The position numbers were made by a program, and so were the translations under genes. Below the pieces are notes generated by a model. The model worked only from the letters and a program-made list of their open reading frames with translations, was not told where the DNA came from and ran no database searches. This document shows positions 9,701 to 19,018 of a stretch of DNA of 64,000 bases, one piece after another (the first letter of the stretch is position 1; every line of letters begins with the position of its first letter). The DNA comes from Blepharisma stoltei (lineage: Eukaryota > Ciliophora > Heterotrichea > Heterotrichida > Blepharismidae). The stretch is from contig CAJZBQ010000056.1 in the NCBI GenBank assembly GCA_914767885.1, positions 372,001 to 436,000 on the forward strand, read 5' to 3'.

Positions 9701-12558
9701 AGTCTTTTAATCTTAATCTTAATCTATGATACGCAATTATGCTTGAATTGATTTATTTGTGTCTATCTCTTTTAAAGCAGACTTCGAATAAATTTATGCT
9801 TAATATTCAATAATAAAGCGAAATTCAGCGTATTTCTTCTTATTTATTTGTGTAAAAAAATTTTATTATGCAACAAAATTTTGCAGGCACTAGGGATATG
9901 AAATAAAGTATGTTTAAATATGCTATAAAAATCGTGTTTTAATAGCTAAGATCGAAATTCTTATTAGCAAGAATAGTTTTTTTATTTCACTATTCTTATC
10001 TAGTTTCAATATCTTAAAATGATATTCATAATTTAAAGAAATTAAATATATAAAATTCCATTTTTATTTAAATTAAAGAACTTTAAAAGTTCACATTTAT
10101 ACAATTACTATAATCATCACTATTTATAGATTTAATATTTAAATTTTAAAATCTCAAGCAATTATGATGATTCAAGGAGAAATGCTGAAAAGTCAACATT
10201 AGATAAAATTAATTATTTCCTTTCATGGATAAAAATATTTTCCATTTTGGATTTAATGGCTTATCAATTCTATGATTTCGTAGCTCTTGTAAGGTAAACT
10301 TCAGAAAAAATTAAATGACATAGCGATTTTCTTTTAGTAAAACCCATATGAATAGATTTTTTTATATTCACATTATCTATATTAATTTTATCTGGTAAGC
10401 TTTACTTACATTGAAGAAATTACACACTAGAAAAATTTCTACTTTCTAGCAATTGTCCTTTTTGTTCTTCAAAATGACTCATTTTGTAGAAGAAATAGGA
10501 TCATTGCTCGATCGATTAGTAGCAATGTTTCCGGTGTGTATAATGTGTGTATAGTAGCATATTATTATGTATTGCATAAATTTCTTATCATGCATATGCA
10601 TGTCATTTTGAATTTGGTATGTGAAAACCAAATATGCGTTTCAAAACGCAGATTTTAGTGCGGCAAGTTCATAATTTGAAAATTTCATATGAAAATGGCG
10701 CGTAGAGCGGCCATAAGAAATTTAGCCAAGGAATTATATAAATATATTTTTTGTTATTATTCTTTCTAATTCTGAAGAGCCAAAAGTTTATGTAACTAGC
10801 TCGCCATAGAATTTAAAACTCATATAAAACATATAGGGGGAGTGCGAATTATGCTTGACAAGGCATCCTCTATCTCTTGTTGAAGATCCGATTCGCAAAT
10901 GCAAGCCCAATGAATTTTTATTCTGTGAAAAATTTGTAGTCAGCAAATTAAATTTTGGTGACAAACTTGGAATAAGAATTCAAGATGTCTATGAATGAAA
11001 TGACGCGAAATTCGTTAGAGAGATGAGAAAGCGCGGACATCTTCTTTGTGCACGAAAAGTCCCATTTATTGTCCAAAGCTGAAAGATTCAGACCACACAA
11101 TATCAATTGATGAAGTCAAATATAAAAATCGACAAAATCATCAGAAAAATTCTGAAAACAATTTCTGTTGAGATCTCAGGGCCGCTCAAACTTAAGCAGA
11201 TACCATATCGCCAGTACTCGGGGCATCGAAAACACTCGTGCGACAACAGCTTTGATGCTGAATATGAACTGACGCGGTCATATAGCGAAGAAGAAGCCCT
11301 TCCAGACAAAATAAAACCTATAAACTTATTCCTGAAAAAACTAGGCAAACAATCTGTGTTCCTAGTAGAATTAGGCTATGAAAAAGGTTTTATCTTATCT
11401 CGCGCATATTCGCTGGATAATGAAAATAATTTTGATCAATATTTAGTTGAAAACCAAGACATAAAAGCAAAAAGCACTGCCCATGCACTCACGAAGAGCT
11501 CGCTTGACTTGCCTACCTTGGCATATGACCAATATATTAAACACACTTGCGAATTTCTTTTGGCTCCTGAAAAGTATCCATGAATAAATATCCTAGGAAC
11601 CTTAACAGATTTTATCCATTTTTATAAATCACACCCGCCCAAGGCTAAAAGTTGAATATATTCCTCATATGTTTATATTGATTTAGGAAATCTTGAAGGA
11701 GGAAGTGCAGAAGAAATATACAATTATATCGCAAATAATCATGAAGCATACAGTCTGAACACTCCTAAACACTCCCATCGTCCTCATCCCATTTTTAAAG
11801 TAACGAAGCTGCCTAATAAATCAAATTTGTGAAGTGGGTCTCTTTCCCCAATTAAAGGCAGAACAGCTAATTTTAATCAGCCACAGCCTAATGAAAATAA
11901 AGGCAAAAATAATGTAAGAGCATTTGTTTACTCTTTAATAGCTTCAACTAAAGAGACACATTTAGGTACCATTCGTCTTGAAGAAGGGAAAAATACCAAC
12001 AATATCATGAGCATTAGATATTACATTATCAACTATACAATGTATGAAGAACAATCAGGAGAGTCCCTGAAGATGATAATCAAGAAAACAGAAAAATCTT
12101 TGGTTGAAACCATAAAACTTGCAAAACTGCACAGTCGTAGAGATAAACTGTGACAGAAACTCAAGAATTTATCCAAATCAGATACTTTTTCTGACAATGA
12201 ACTCAATGAGCTTCTATCTTTATCCATAATAGAGCCCCTAGAAGAGATTGATCAACGAATTAAGTCCCTTTGCTCTCTAACAGACGCATTCACACAAAAT
12301 TATTTTAATTATTTAATTAGAATCTACCAGGAAAGGTGCAAAATGATAAAGAAGCCAAGCCACATTGATCTGTGTGTTTTCTCTAATCCATCCATATTTA
12401 TTTGTCTTAATTTAAACTGTGCAGCAAAAAAAATGAGTATGAAATTGGTAAGGCGAATTTCTGATAGCAATCTTGAAGAGGAAGAAGATGAACTCCTTTC
12501 AGATTTGATCAATAAATCTTTGCATTGACTCTGGTATAGGATGAGTACTAGCAATTAA
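760..12558 (+). CDS. SZT2: SZT2-like KICSTOR protein, gene interrupted by several germline inserts
   Basis: Exon segments share one strand and order. The N-terminus has YRILIMIDLAPS (compare the (V/L)DLSPS block of SZT2), ALFALDLMDQPSMPAVIYITD, then FGFTPDPTS-type and IKLMTSISGGTWI blocks, which is the vWA-like SZT2 arrangement. Later segments carry W-KW(F) motifs, LEVFGIDKPLEE, and near the C-terminus HSRRDKLWQKL. In animals SZT2 scaffolds KICSTOR and brings GATOR1 to lysosomes. Coding runs at about 760-1674, 1808-2102, 2866-3235, 3400-5555, 6885-8319, 8824-9739 and 10850-12558, using TGA as Trp. Junctions at 2102/2866, 5555/6900 and 8319/8824 restore the frame. The junctions near 1675-1807 and 3235-3400 and a frame shift near 9620 are unresolved, so the 3' part (from an ATG near 9627) could be a separate gene. 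SZT2 assignment about 0.75; single-gene extent about 0.6. Confidence 0.65.
1672..1807. other. Suspected IES in SZT2-like gene, ends unresolved
   Basis: Coding frame ends at a TAA after the block ending YYLLLR and resumes from 1808 (LLKACSTLKWDEAEYYL). The 130 bp between are AT-rich with stops in all frames. The left side has TTACTCC, like the MITE ends elsewhere, but no direct repeat giving an in-frame join was found. Confidence 0.4.
2103..2865. mobile_element. Long-TIR MITE-like IES within SZT2-like gene
   Basis: Outer TA copies lie at 2101-2102 and 2864-2865. Just inside, both arms start TAGCT and continue as an imperfect inverted repeat of about 190 bp: 2103-2290 against 2640-2863, sharing ACCTTAATAGATTTCTATA and CTAGATAGCCGTGAAGAG. 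The centre is unrelated AT-rich DNA. Excision with one TA joins codons in frame (FWFILHFN to TIIEYTLN), rebuilding a W----N-xIEY block like that of SZT2. The apparent open frame from 2790 is only the right arm read through. Insert 763 bp. Confidence 0.8.
3236..3402. other. Suspected IES in SZT2-like gene, ends unresolved
   Basis: Coding with a W-KWF block (TSKWQKWFHFETLDVL) fades into A/T-rich DNA with stops after about 3235, and a clean frame resumes near 3405 (ILSKIFTEKNYIKLSF). TA dinucleotides are abundant on both sides, so the exact ends cannot be chosen by eye. Confidence 0.4.
5660..5920. repeat. Direct repeat, two units about 162 bp apart
   Basis: Unit 1 near 5660-5755 and unit 2 near 5822-5917 share ATCGTGCTGAG, AAAATTGCTAGAAGTGCTGG, GCATCACTCTCA and CTGCAATAT-like blocks with few mismatches. 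They lie in the 3' part of the LINE remnant and are followed by the minisatellite. Confidence 0.7.
6022..6216. repeat. GC-rich minisatellite, about nine 19-22-bp units
   Basis: Tandem units of the type CGGCGGAAGCAACCCTCCCC, with single changes and small length differences, run for about 190 bp. It is the most GC-rich part of this region and lies between the RT zinc-knuckle remnant and the insert's low-coordinate end. Confidence 0.8.
6349..6774 (-). pseudogene. Reverse transcriptase C-terminal zinc-knuckle (zf-RVT) remnant
   Basis: The minus-strand frame contains CRLCNVKETEKHVLNEC, i.e. C-x2-C-x7-H-x4-C, followed by an acidic/basic helical tail (LYAEIRRKARRRLRDIV). This is the zf-RVT module at the C-terminus of many LINE ORF2 proteins. 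No polymerase domain (YADD) is present upstream on this strand before the SZT2-like exon resumes, so only the 3' end of the element survives. Confidence 0.7.
8320..8810 (-). mobile_element. SINE-like insertion, family A copy 1, in SZT2-like exon
   Basis: Flanked by an imperfect 13-bp duplication, AAT(G/T)GGCACATTA, at 8307-8319 and 8811-8823. The left edge has GATTA-type repeats and the right edge ends in CATTTTA; read on the minus strand it starts AAAATG and ends in a TAATC tail. It shares with the 60707 copy TTTATAGTCCCTACTTC, a GGACTAAACCTGAGATCT-like block and GGCAGGTAA. Removal restores the frame (KNGHIN). Confidence 0.75.
9740..10851. other. Large AT-rich IES candidate, 1.1 kb, in SZT2-like gene
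   Basis: The 12-bp direct repeat AATTATGCTTGA occurs at 9735-9746 and 10847-10858 and contains TA. Joining at it gives an open frame (PDQIWKTLS ... DTQLCLTRHPLSLVED). The interior is AT-rich with stops in all frames; no coding family, RNA gene or clear inverted repeat was recognised, apart from short TG/TA-rich tracts near 10530-10620. Confidence 0.6.
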
Positions 12559-12805
12559 ATCTTTTTCGTTTATAAAATATAGAGAAATCTATATCATGCA
12601 CTTCATAATTACTTATTGACTCTTCACATACCAAAAATATTTTGATATGTAAAAAACCTATAGAGCATCAAAATGATTTTGGCACGTGGAGATTCAGGAT
12701 TAAATAATATAATAAATTATATTAATTTATTTTTAATCAAATTATATATGAAATAAGTCTACAGCATGCAGCCATATAAATTCTGAATTTTGCTCAAATA
12801 ATTAA
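12559..12805. other. Intergenic, AT-rich
   Basis: About 250 bp between two same-strand genes; nothing recognisable. Confidence 0.5.
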
Positions 12806-15575
12806 ATGGGTAATTGCATTCGAACAAACCAAAAAAAGCCCTCAATTTTAAGAGTAGAGAGTTTTGTTGATAGAAAAGGAAATAAAATAAAATTAGACTT
12901 CAAGATCTGCATATCAAGCATAAAAATCCTTGGCCTCAATAAGGTATGATTAATTTAGGCCAAAGCAAACCTTATAATCAAATTCGACACCGTGAAATTG
13001 AATTTTGACGAGAAAAACAATGAAAACGAAGCTTTTGAATGAAATGTTGAAAGACGATTTGACTATTCCACGCTACTGGAAGCCATTAACCAGTCAGCAA
13101 TGTCTTTAGAAGTGTATTCTAATGAAAAATTAAAGGCAAAAACTGAAATCAAGATTTCGTCAATTGTGAATGGGCCAGTCCACTATAGCTTGCCACTATT
13201 TCTGAAGAAGAAAATGAAAGGCCGAATAAGCCTTGATGTTGAAATGTTAGAGGAAACCAAAACTTATATAGAAACAAATAATATTTCTTGCAAGTTTAAT
13301 GAGGAAGTTTTTGGCAGATATTCTATGACAGTCAAGTACTCAAGTGACGTTTCCAAAGAAAGCGGACATTCAGAGGCTACTAAAAGCTTATCATGGAATT
13401 ATGAAGAGATAGAAGATCCTAGATATGTCCCTAGAGTTGAATTTTGGGCAAATATCAAGACTATCAGGGATTCATCAATACAGATCAAGATCCACAAGCA
13501 TCATAAATCAGGCTATGAATTTGCTGGGACCTGCTGACTGAGTTTTAGCAAACTTTTTAAAGAGAGCTCAGAAATATATAGGCCAGAAGGAAGCCAGGAA
13601 TCTGAAAGTACAGCGAAATCAAAGCTAGACATCTATGCACTGAAAAATAGCTTTGATTGTTCTTATGTTAAGTCTTTTAATGAGGGTATATGATTTGATG
13701 GCAGAAGGATTGGGACTATTAAAGGAAGCTTGATAATTGGAAACTTACCAGTCTTTCAGCAGCTGATTATTGGCGTTAGTACCGAGGATGGGGTGCTGCC
13801 CCAGGGATCACTATATACTTATGCGAGAAATTCTATTTTTCAAAGAACAGTTATACCTGAAGAGATCCACAAAATAACTGAATTTACTAGGAAATTAAAG
13901 AAAAGCATGATTTCGAAGCAGATTGAAGTCAATCCAATAATAAGCGAAAGGCTGCTGTTTGAGGAAAGAAAATTAATAATAGATTCACTTATCGATTTAT
14001 TGAACTATTCCCAAAAAGAATCAATGAAATGCTTCTTGTATAGCAATGAAGAAGCAGTTCTCAAAGCCCAAGATCTTTTCATTGAGCTTGGAAGCAATTT
14101 AATTGAATACATAGACAGTGTTACTTATGATATAAAGCCTTATTTTTTCTCATGCTTAACTCACTTAATAAAACGAGGAGAGTTAGCTATTGGATATCTT
14201 GCATTTGCAAAAGGAAGTAAAAATTTTTCATCGCAAAAGACGGAAATCGCAGCGAGATATCTGTCTATTATGCATAGAATGCTAAAAATTTCTTTAACCT
14301 ACTTCGTCTTAAAAGGACTAGATGAGTTGATTCAAGAATTTGTGTACTGCATCCTCGTGAAGGCTTGGTTCCGAATTCCTGAATTTAGAAAAACAATGAT
14401 GGACTGCTTGAGGCGAAAATCTTTTTACCCAATCGAAGAATGACGAAACTTAGAAATTGATTTGGAAGATGAGAAACCCCAAAGTGAAGTGATTTCAATT
14501 TTTGATTGGCAAAGCAGCTTTTATGCAATGCTTCCAAGTGAAATCAAATTTGATCAGCTCCAGTCTTGCATTTCTGAATCAAGTTGGAAAAAAAAGATGA
14601 CCAAGCGAGGACTTGAATTTTTCAAGTTTCTAAAAGAATGAGTCGAGCAGGTAAATGGCCAAGTGGTTTCCCAGAATATCCGCTGGGCCAATATACCTGG
14701 CTACCCTTTCCTGCTTAAGTGCATGCTATTGGAAATGAAAGAAAGAGAAATACTAAAGTACCCAGATATTTTGGTAAGCTCCATATGCAGCATGCTTCAT
14801 AATTCCAAAATTATTAACGCTTTGGTAAAGATATTATTTGAAAAAACTAACATCTACAGTGCCAAAACTGTGCAGGAAACTTTTAAGCTGTTAGGAAAAT
14901 TTTTTAAAACAATGTATACCTAATTAGAAATAGATGGCTACTGGTTACTTTAATATTAAATAGGATAATGACAAATGTTTTTATTAATTATAATAGGGAT
15001 ATGAATATAAAAGGAAAATCCCTTCATCATTTGACACTGATTTCTTTGTAAAGGGAATAAAGGTAACTATTAATTGTGATATTGGGCTGAATATTGCAAA
15101 GTGTCTTGAATTTTTTTATTGAAATTATCATATGATTAAAGACAATTTGAGGAAAGAAATTATTTACTCTCTTCTTTTAAAAAAGCAGTTCAAAAGGCTT
15201 TTCCTCCACTGGCACTCTGAAGTGCGAAAGGTCTTTTGCTATTTACTCATTTTTCGGATATTATCACTTGAGTTTTTATCATTCGAGACTTCGGAAGATT
15301 CGGATACTTTGCTAGATGGCAAAATAAAAAAAAAGGTTGCATATAAACTTGCGAAGCTAGAAGAAATTGACGACCCAGAGCAGCTCCCTTATCTCAAAGC
15401 TGCAAAAGAGCAGTATGCGTTAATTGGTGAAGAGTATGCAAGATGATCGAGTAGGATTCCAAAATCTCCTAGGACCTTGCTCTATGGCTGGAGTGACTCT
15501 TTCCCATATCCCGAAATCCGGGTGAAAGCTGCATTTGTGGATCTAGGTGAGAAGCACATAGACGATATTTGATAG
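12806..15575 (+). CDS. MGNC-type membrane-anchored C2-like protein, paralog 1
   Basis: It starts MGNCIRTN, a consensus for N-myristoylation at Gly2 with a palmitoylatable Cys4, so membrane attachment is inferred. The N-terminal half (DFKICISSIKILGL ... ISSIVNGPVHYSL ... GRISLDVEMLEE) has the beta-strand pattern of a C2-like domain and the rest is helical. A 15-nt intron lies at 12944-12958 and an IES at 14923-15001. Several in-frame TGA codons align with Trp in the minus-strand paralog at 22199-24886; the two match along their whole length (for example GRISxxVEMLEET, IRDxSIQIxIxKHHKSG, IPGYPxLLKC, MKEREI) and share the same intron position. The end is TAG at 15573-15575. The family looks ciliate-specific; function unknown. 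Confidence 0.85.
12944..12958 (+). other. 15-nt intron
   Basis: GTATGATTAATTTAG lies between AAT AAG and GCC AAA. Removal joins the two halves of the conserved N-terminal block. The same position carries a 15-nt intron in the paralog (24725-24739). Confidence 0.9.
14923..15001. other. Short IES (79 bp) in paralog 1
   Basis: TA copies lie at 14921-14922 and 15000-15001. Excision joins FKTMYT-Y to EYKRKIPSSFDTDFF, aligning with FTAVYSYGWFLPPTFDSSFF of the uninterrupted paralog. The interior is AT-rich with stops. Confidence 0.75.
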
Positions 15576-15631
15576 TTATATATAAAATAATTTTATCATT
15601 TCTTATATGGAACTTAGTAAATTAGAATTAG

Positions 15632-18600
15632 ATGAAACAAGATGACGATTCAATATCCAGTATCTCAAATCTTATATTAGTCTCTCCAAAACCAGGCTCA
15701 AATATCGGAAGGGAATTCAGTACATTAGAATTCAACAGCACCAAGGAAAATTACACAGTTAAGTGGGATAAAAGCAAATTTAGTGGGAAGTATTTATTTC
15801 ATCCTGAAAGCTATTGAAAACTGATCTGAGATATTTCACTGCTGCTCTTCCTTCTATTCCAAGGACTCTATATCCCTTTTTATCTCGGCTTTGGAATTCC
15901 TCTTTCCGGCGCAATGCTTTATCTGGATTTTGTGATCACATTGGCTTTTTGTATAGATATTCTCTTCAATTTCAACACTGGGTTTTTCAGGAAGGGTGCC
16001 TTGGTGATGGACCGAACTCTCATAGCGAAAAATTATTTTTTCTCATGGTTCTTCTTCTTACTCCTTCATTTAATACATTTACTGAAAAGCTAAAGGATTC
16101 TATATAGTTTTAAAAAAATTTTATATAAATTATTTTTATTATTGCCTTTATAAAAAAATGTTTGGGATTTATATGAATTTTAAGTTTAAAAAAAAAATTC
16201 TAATAAAGTGCCGAAAGATTTTTTAACCTAAAATTATAGTAATAGATTTAAAAACTAAGAAAAAACTCCAAACAATAAAAATGAGATAATGAAATAATAT
16301 ATAAGATAAACTTTGTTTATTATTAAAAGATCCCTAAAAAAACAATAAGTTTCCGTCTTGTTTAATGGGGATAAGTTAGACATGCTTTCAAACTTCCCTT
16401 ACAATTGAGTCATCAACGGAGGGGTTTTTAATGACTCATCAGGTAGCATGTCAGGCACCCAGATGGCGCGTATGGTGAGGATGATAAAATTTGTTAAGAT
16501 GCTAAGGTTAGTCAGATTCGCTAAGTTGAAGATGCTTTTTGTAAAAATAGAAGAAATTATCGCTGATGAGCTCTTATCTGGCTTGATTGTGTTATTTAAA
16601 ACAATCTTCATTATATTCTTATTAGCTCATTGAAATGCTTGCTTATGATTTTTTATTGGATCCCAGGACCGTAGTAACCACCCAGATTCGTGAGTGTCTC
16701 AATTTGAAAAAAATTATGCGACTCACTTAACAACGATGGATTATTATGTTACTTCTCTTTATTGGTCATATACCACCATGCTTACTGTGGGATATGGAGA
16801 CATTCACGCAGTCACTCTTGATGAAAAAATAGTAGCAATGATGAGTATGGTGCTAGCTAGTGGTTTTTTTGGGTTTATGATTGGGAATATTGGGAGTATT
16901 GTGGAAAGATCAAGCTTGAGAGAAAGCAATCATCGAGAGGTGATAATTAGCATCACAAAATATATGAGACTGCATAACATACCCAAAGAGCTTCAGTTCA
17001 AAGTGAGAAACTACCTTGAGCATGCATATGAAGAGGAAATAAGGAAAGGGATTGAAGATGACGAAATTTTGACAATGCTAAATCCCATCCTTAATGGAAT
17101 CAAAATGAAAAATTTTATAAGTTAAAATATTAATTTTATAAAATTAGTTTTGGCCTAATTTAATGAAAAAAATGCAAATAGAAATATTATTTAAACAGTT
17201 TTCACACTGAATCGACTAATTTTTGAATTAATTCTTTATGAAAATAAAATTAAAATTCACAATGTTTTATTTTTTAAATTTTATAAAAACATTTTTATAG
17301 AATAGAATTTTTTGTTCTAATTTATGGGGCGAGTAAGTGTGCCCTTAAGAGATGAAATTGCTAGATATAAGTACTTGCCAATCATTCAAACTTGTTCAAT
17401 ATTCAGCAAGTTCTTTAACTTGCAGACTATAACCTATTTTGCAAAATGGCTGGTCAGACATGAAACCCAGCTCCTCGCTTTCTTAAAAAGCAAACTACTA
17501 TTCTTGACAATTAAAAAATAGAGCGATATTGTATCATATCGCTGATATGCTTTCTATTGCTATTTATAGCATCATTAAAAGCATGCTTTATAATTTATTT
17601 CTAATCCAAGTGTGTATAAAAATTTTATATGATAAAATTGCTATGCTAATATATAAGCGAGTTAATATGGAACTTAGAATTTTTATCTCATATTAAGCAT
17701 TTATTAAGCTGAATCTGGATTAAAATAGATAGACCTAAAATAAATCAAATCAAGCACAATTATGTATCGTAAACGCATAATCTAACGTTAGTTGAGCTAA
17801 ATTAATGTGTTTTGACCTATTTAATCTGTTTAAATAGAGAATTTGGCAAATAAGCCTGATATATCCTATTTAAATTTAACACAAAAATATAATCCAAACT
17901 TGCTCATCAAATTAACTTTTTAGCTGAATGTTATTCTAAGGTGAGGGATAGAGTATTTAATATATTAGCAAGCATGCTATAATTTGCAATAAAATGCATT
18001 CGGAAGAATATGCTGTATTATCACTTATATTTTTTACTATGGGAGACAAGGAAGCTTGCTTTGAAGTTGGGCTGATTTCATGCTTGACCAAATGGCTACA
18101 AGAAGAGACCTTTGCTCCTGATGACGACGTTATTAAGGCAGGTGAAAAGGATAGGATTCTTTACTTTGTAAACTCTGGGTCAGTCAGTGTATACTATGGA
18201 TCTCCTTCATCAAGTGCAGCAATTCTTTCCAAAGGAAAATATTTTGGGGAAATTGCATTTTTTGCAAATCACCCTCGTACTGCAAGCGTAAAAAGTGTAG
18301 AGTTTTCAGATATCCTATCCCTCTTTCCTCCAATTGTCTATATTTTCCAAAATCACTTTATATTCCTCTTTTCATTACAGTCAGTATATCTGTGGATTTC
18401 AACCAAGTGTGAGACGGAATAGAGCAGCAGCCAAGGCTTCAGGAAATTTTTACGCTTATTGAGACAATCTGCGAGGATGGTGACTACACAGAGATCAACG
18501 TTGCCTGCTATCTATGTAAAAAGAATGGGCATGTAGCTATCAACTGCACGACGATGGCTGTGCATACTGAAGAATCTCGAAAAGCATGAATGGCAAAGAA

Positions 18601-18913
18601 ACAAGCAGGGACCTACAAAATCAACTTAAGCGAGTATTCAGTGCCAAAAGTCAAAAGGAAGGAGAGAAAAGTGAAGCACGTCATGAGCACTTACAACATC
18701 ATAGGAGTCTCAAGACCACCAGAAAAAATGTATAAAAACCACAAAGAACTACAAGAAAAAATCTCCAATTTCGTTGTCAAAAGAAGGACCAACAAGAGCA
18801 ACTCCACAAAGCTAAGCGAGGTCAGCCAGCTTGAAGATGTGCCTTTTCCTCTAAGGCACCAAATAAGCAAGATCTATAAGGACTCAAGCAGTGGAACTGA
18901 AAATCAAGAGTAA
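15632..18913 (+). CDS. Voltage/cyclic-nucleotide-gated K+ channel
   Basis: Order of parts: cytosolic N-terminus; HPESYWKLIWD and the S1 helix (ISLLLFLLFQGLYIPFYL); S2/S3 with DFVITLAFCIDILFNF and TGFFRKG; S4 with arginines (RMVRMIKFVKMLRLVRFAK); S5; pore helix with TVGYGD, the K+ selectivity filter; S6; C-linker (YMRLHNIPKELQFKVRNYLE); cyclic-nucleotide-binding domain (KYFGEIAFFANHPRTASV, the FGE and R-TA phosphate-cassette signature). A CCHC-like segment (CYLCKKNGHVAINC) and a basic tail follow. This is the EAG/CNG/HCN superfamily, greatly expanded in ciliates, and probably sits in the ciliary or cell membrane. Three IESs interrupt it; removal of each restores the frame. The frame also changes between about 18310 and 18400, cause unresolved. 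Starts at ATG 15632, ends TAA 18911-18913. Confidence 0.88.
16061..16378. other. IES (318 bp) between S3 and S4 of the channel gene
   Basis: TTA copies lie at 16058-16060 and 16376-16378. Excision joins NYFFSWFFFL to DMLSNFPYNW in frame, giving the usual S-WF--D--S--P--W block. The left end begins CTCC as in the MITE families; the interior is AT-rich. Confidence 0.8.
17120..17335. other. IES (216 bp) in C-linker of the channel gene
   Basis: The direct repeat TAAGT lies at 17118-17122 and 17334-17338. Excision joins MKNFIS to VPLRDEIARYKYLPI in frame. The interior shares a block (TTAGTTTTGGCCTAATTTAATG, then ATATTATTTAAACAG) with the intergenic element at 39895-40202, so the two are related. 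Confidence 0.85.
17430..18039. other. IES (610 bp) just before the cNMP-binding domain
   Basis: The direct repeat ACTAT lies at 17426-17430 and 18036-18040. Joining at its TA keeps the frame: CSIFSKFFNLQT followed by MGDKEACFEVGLISCLTKWL, matching the usual spacing from C-linker to cNMP-binding domain. The interior is AT-rich with no recognised gene. Confidence 0.75.
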
Positions 18914-19018
18914 AACAGTTTTGCTAATATGTTAATTATAATTATTACTACATTTATTTCCTTTTCATAAAAATAAATAGTTGTTATTCATTCGCATTTT
19001 TCAGAGAATAATAGAAAA

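Noticed and set aside
9690-9735. TTAATC repeats as a retroelement tail
   Set aside because: The repeats are in an open frame (LLILILIYDTQ) that continues into the C-terminal part across the IES, and no paired duplication fits.
17324-17521. A separate small gene (MGRVSVPLRDE...)
   Set aside because: The first part is the channel C-linker, joined in frame at TAAGT; the rest runs into the 610-bp IES.
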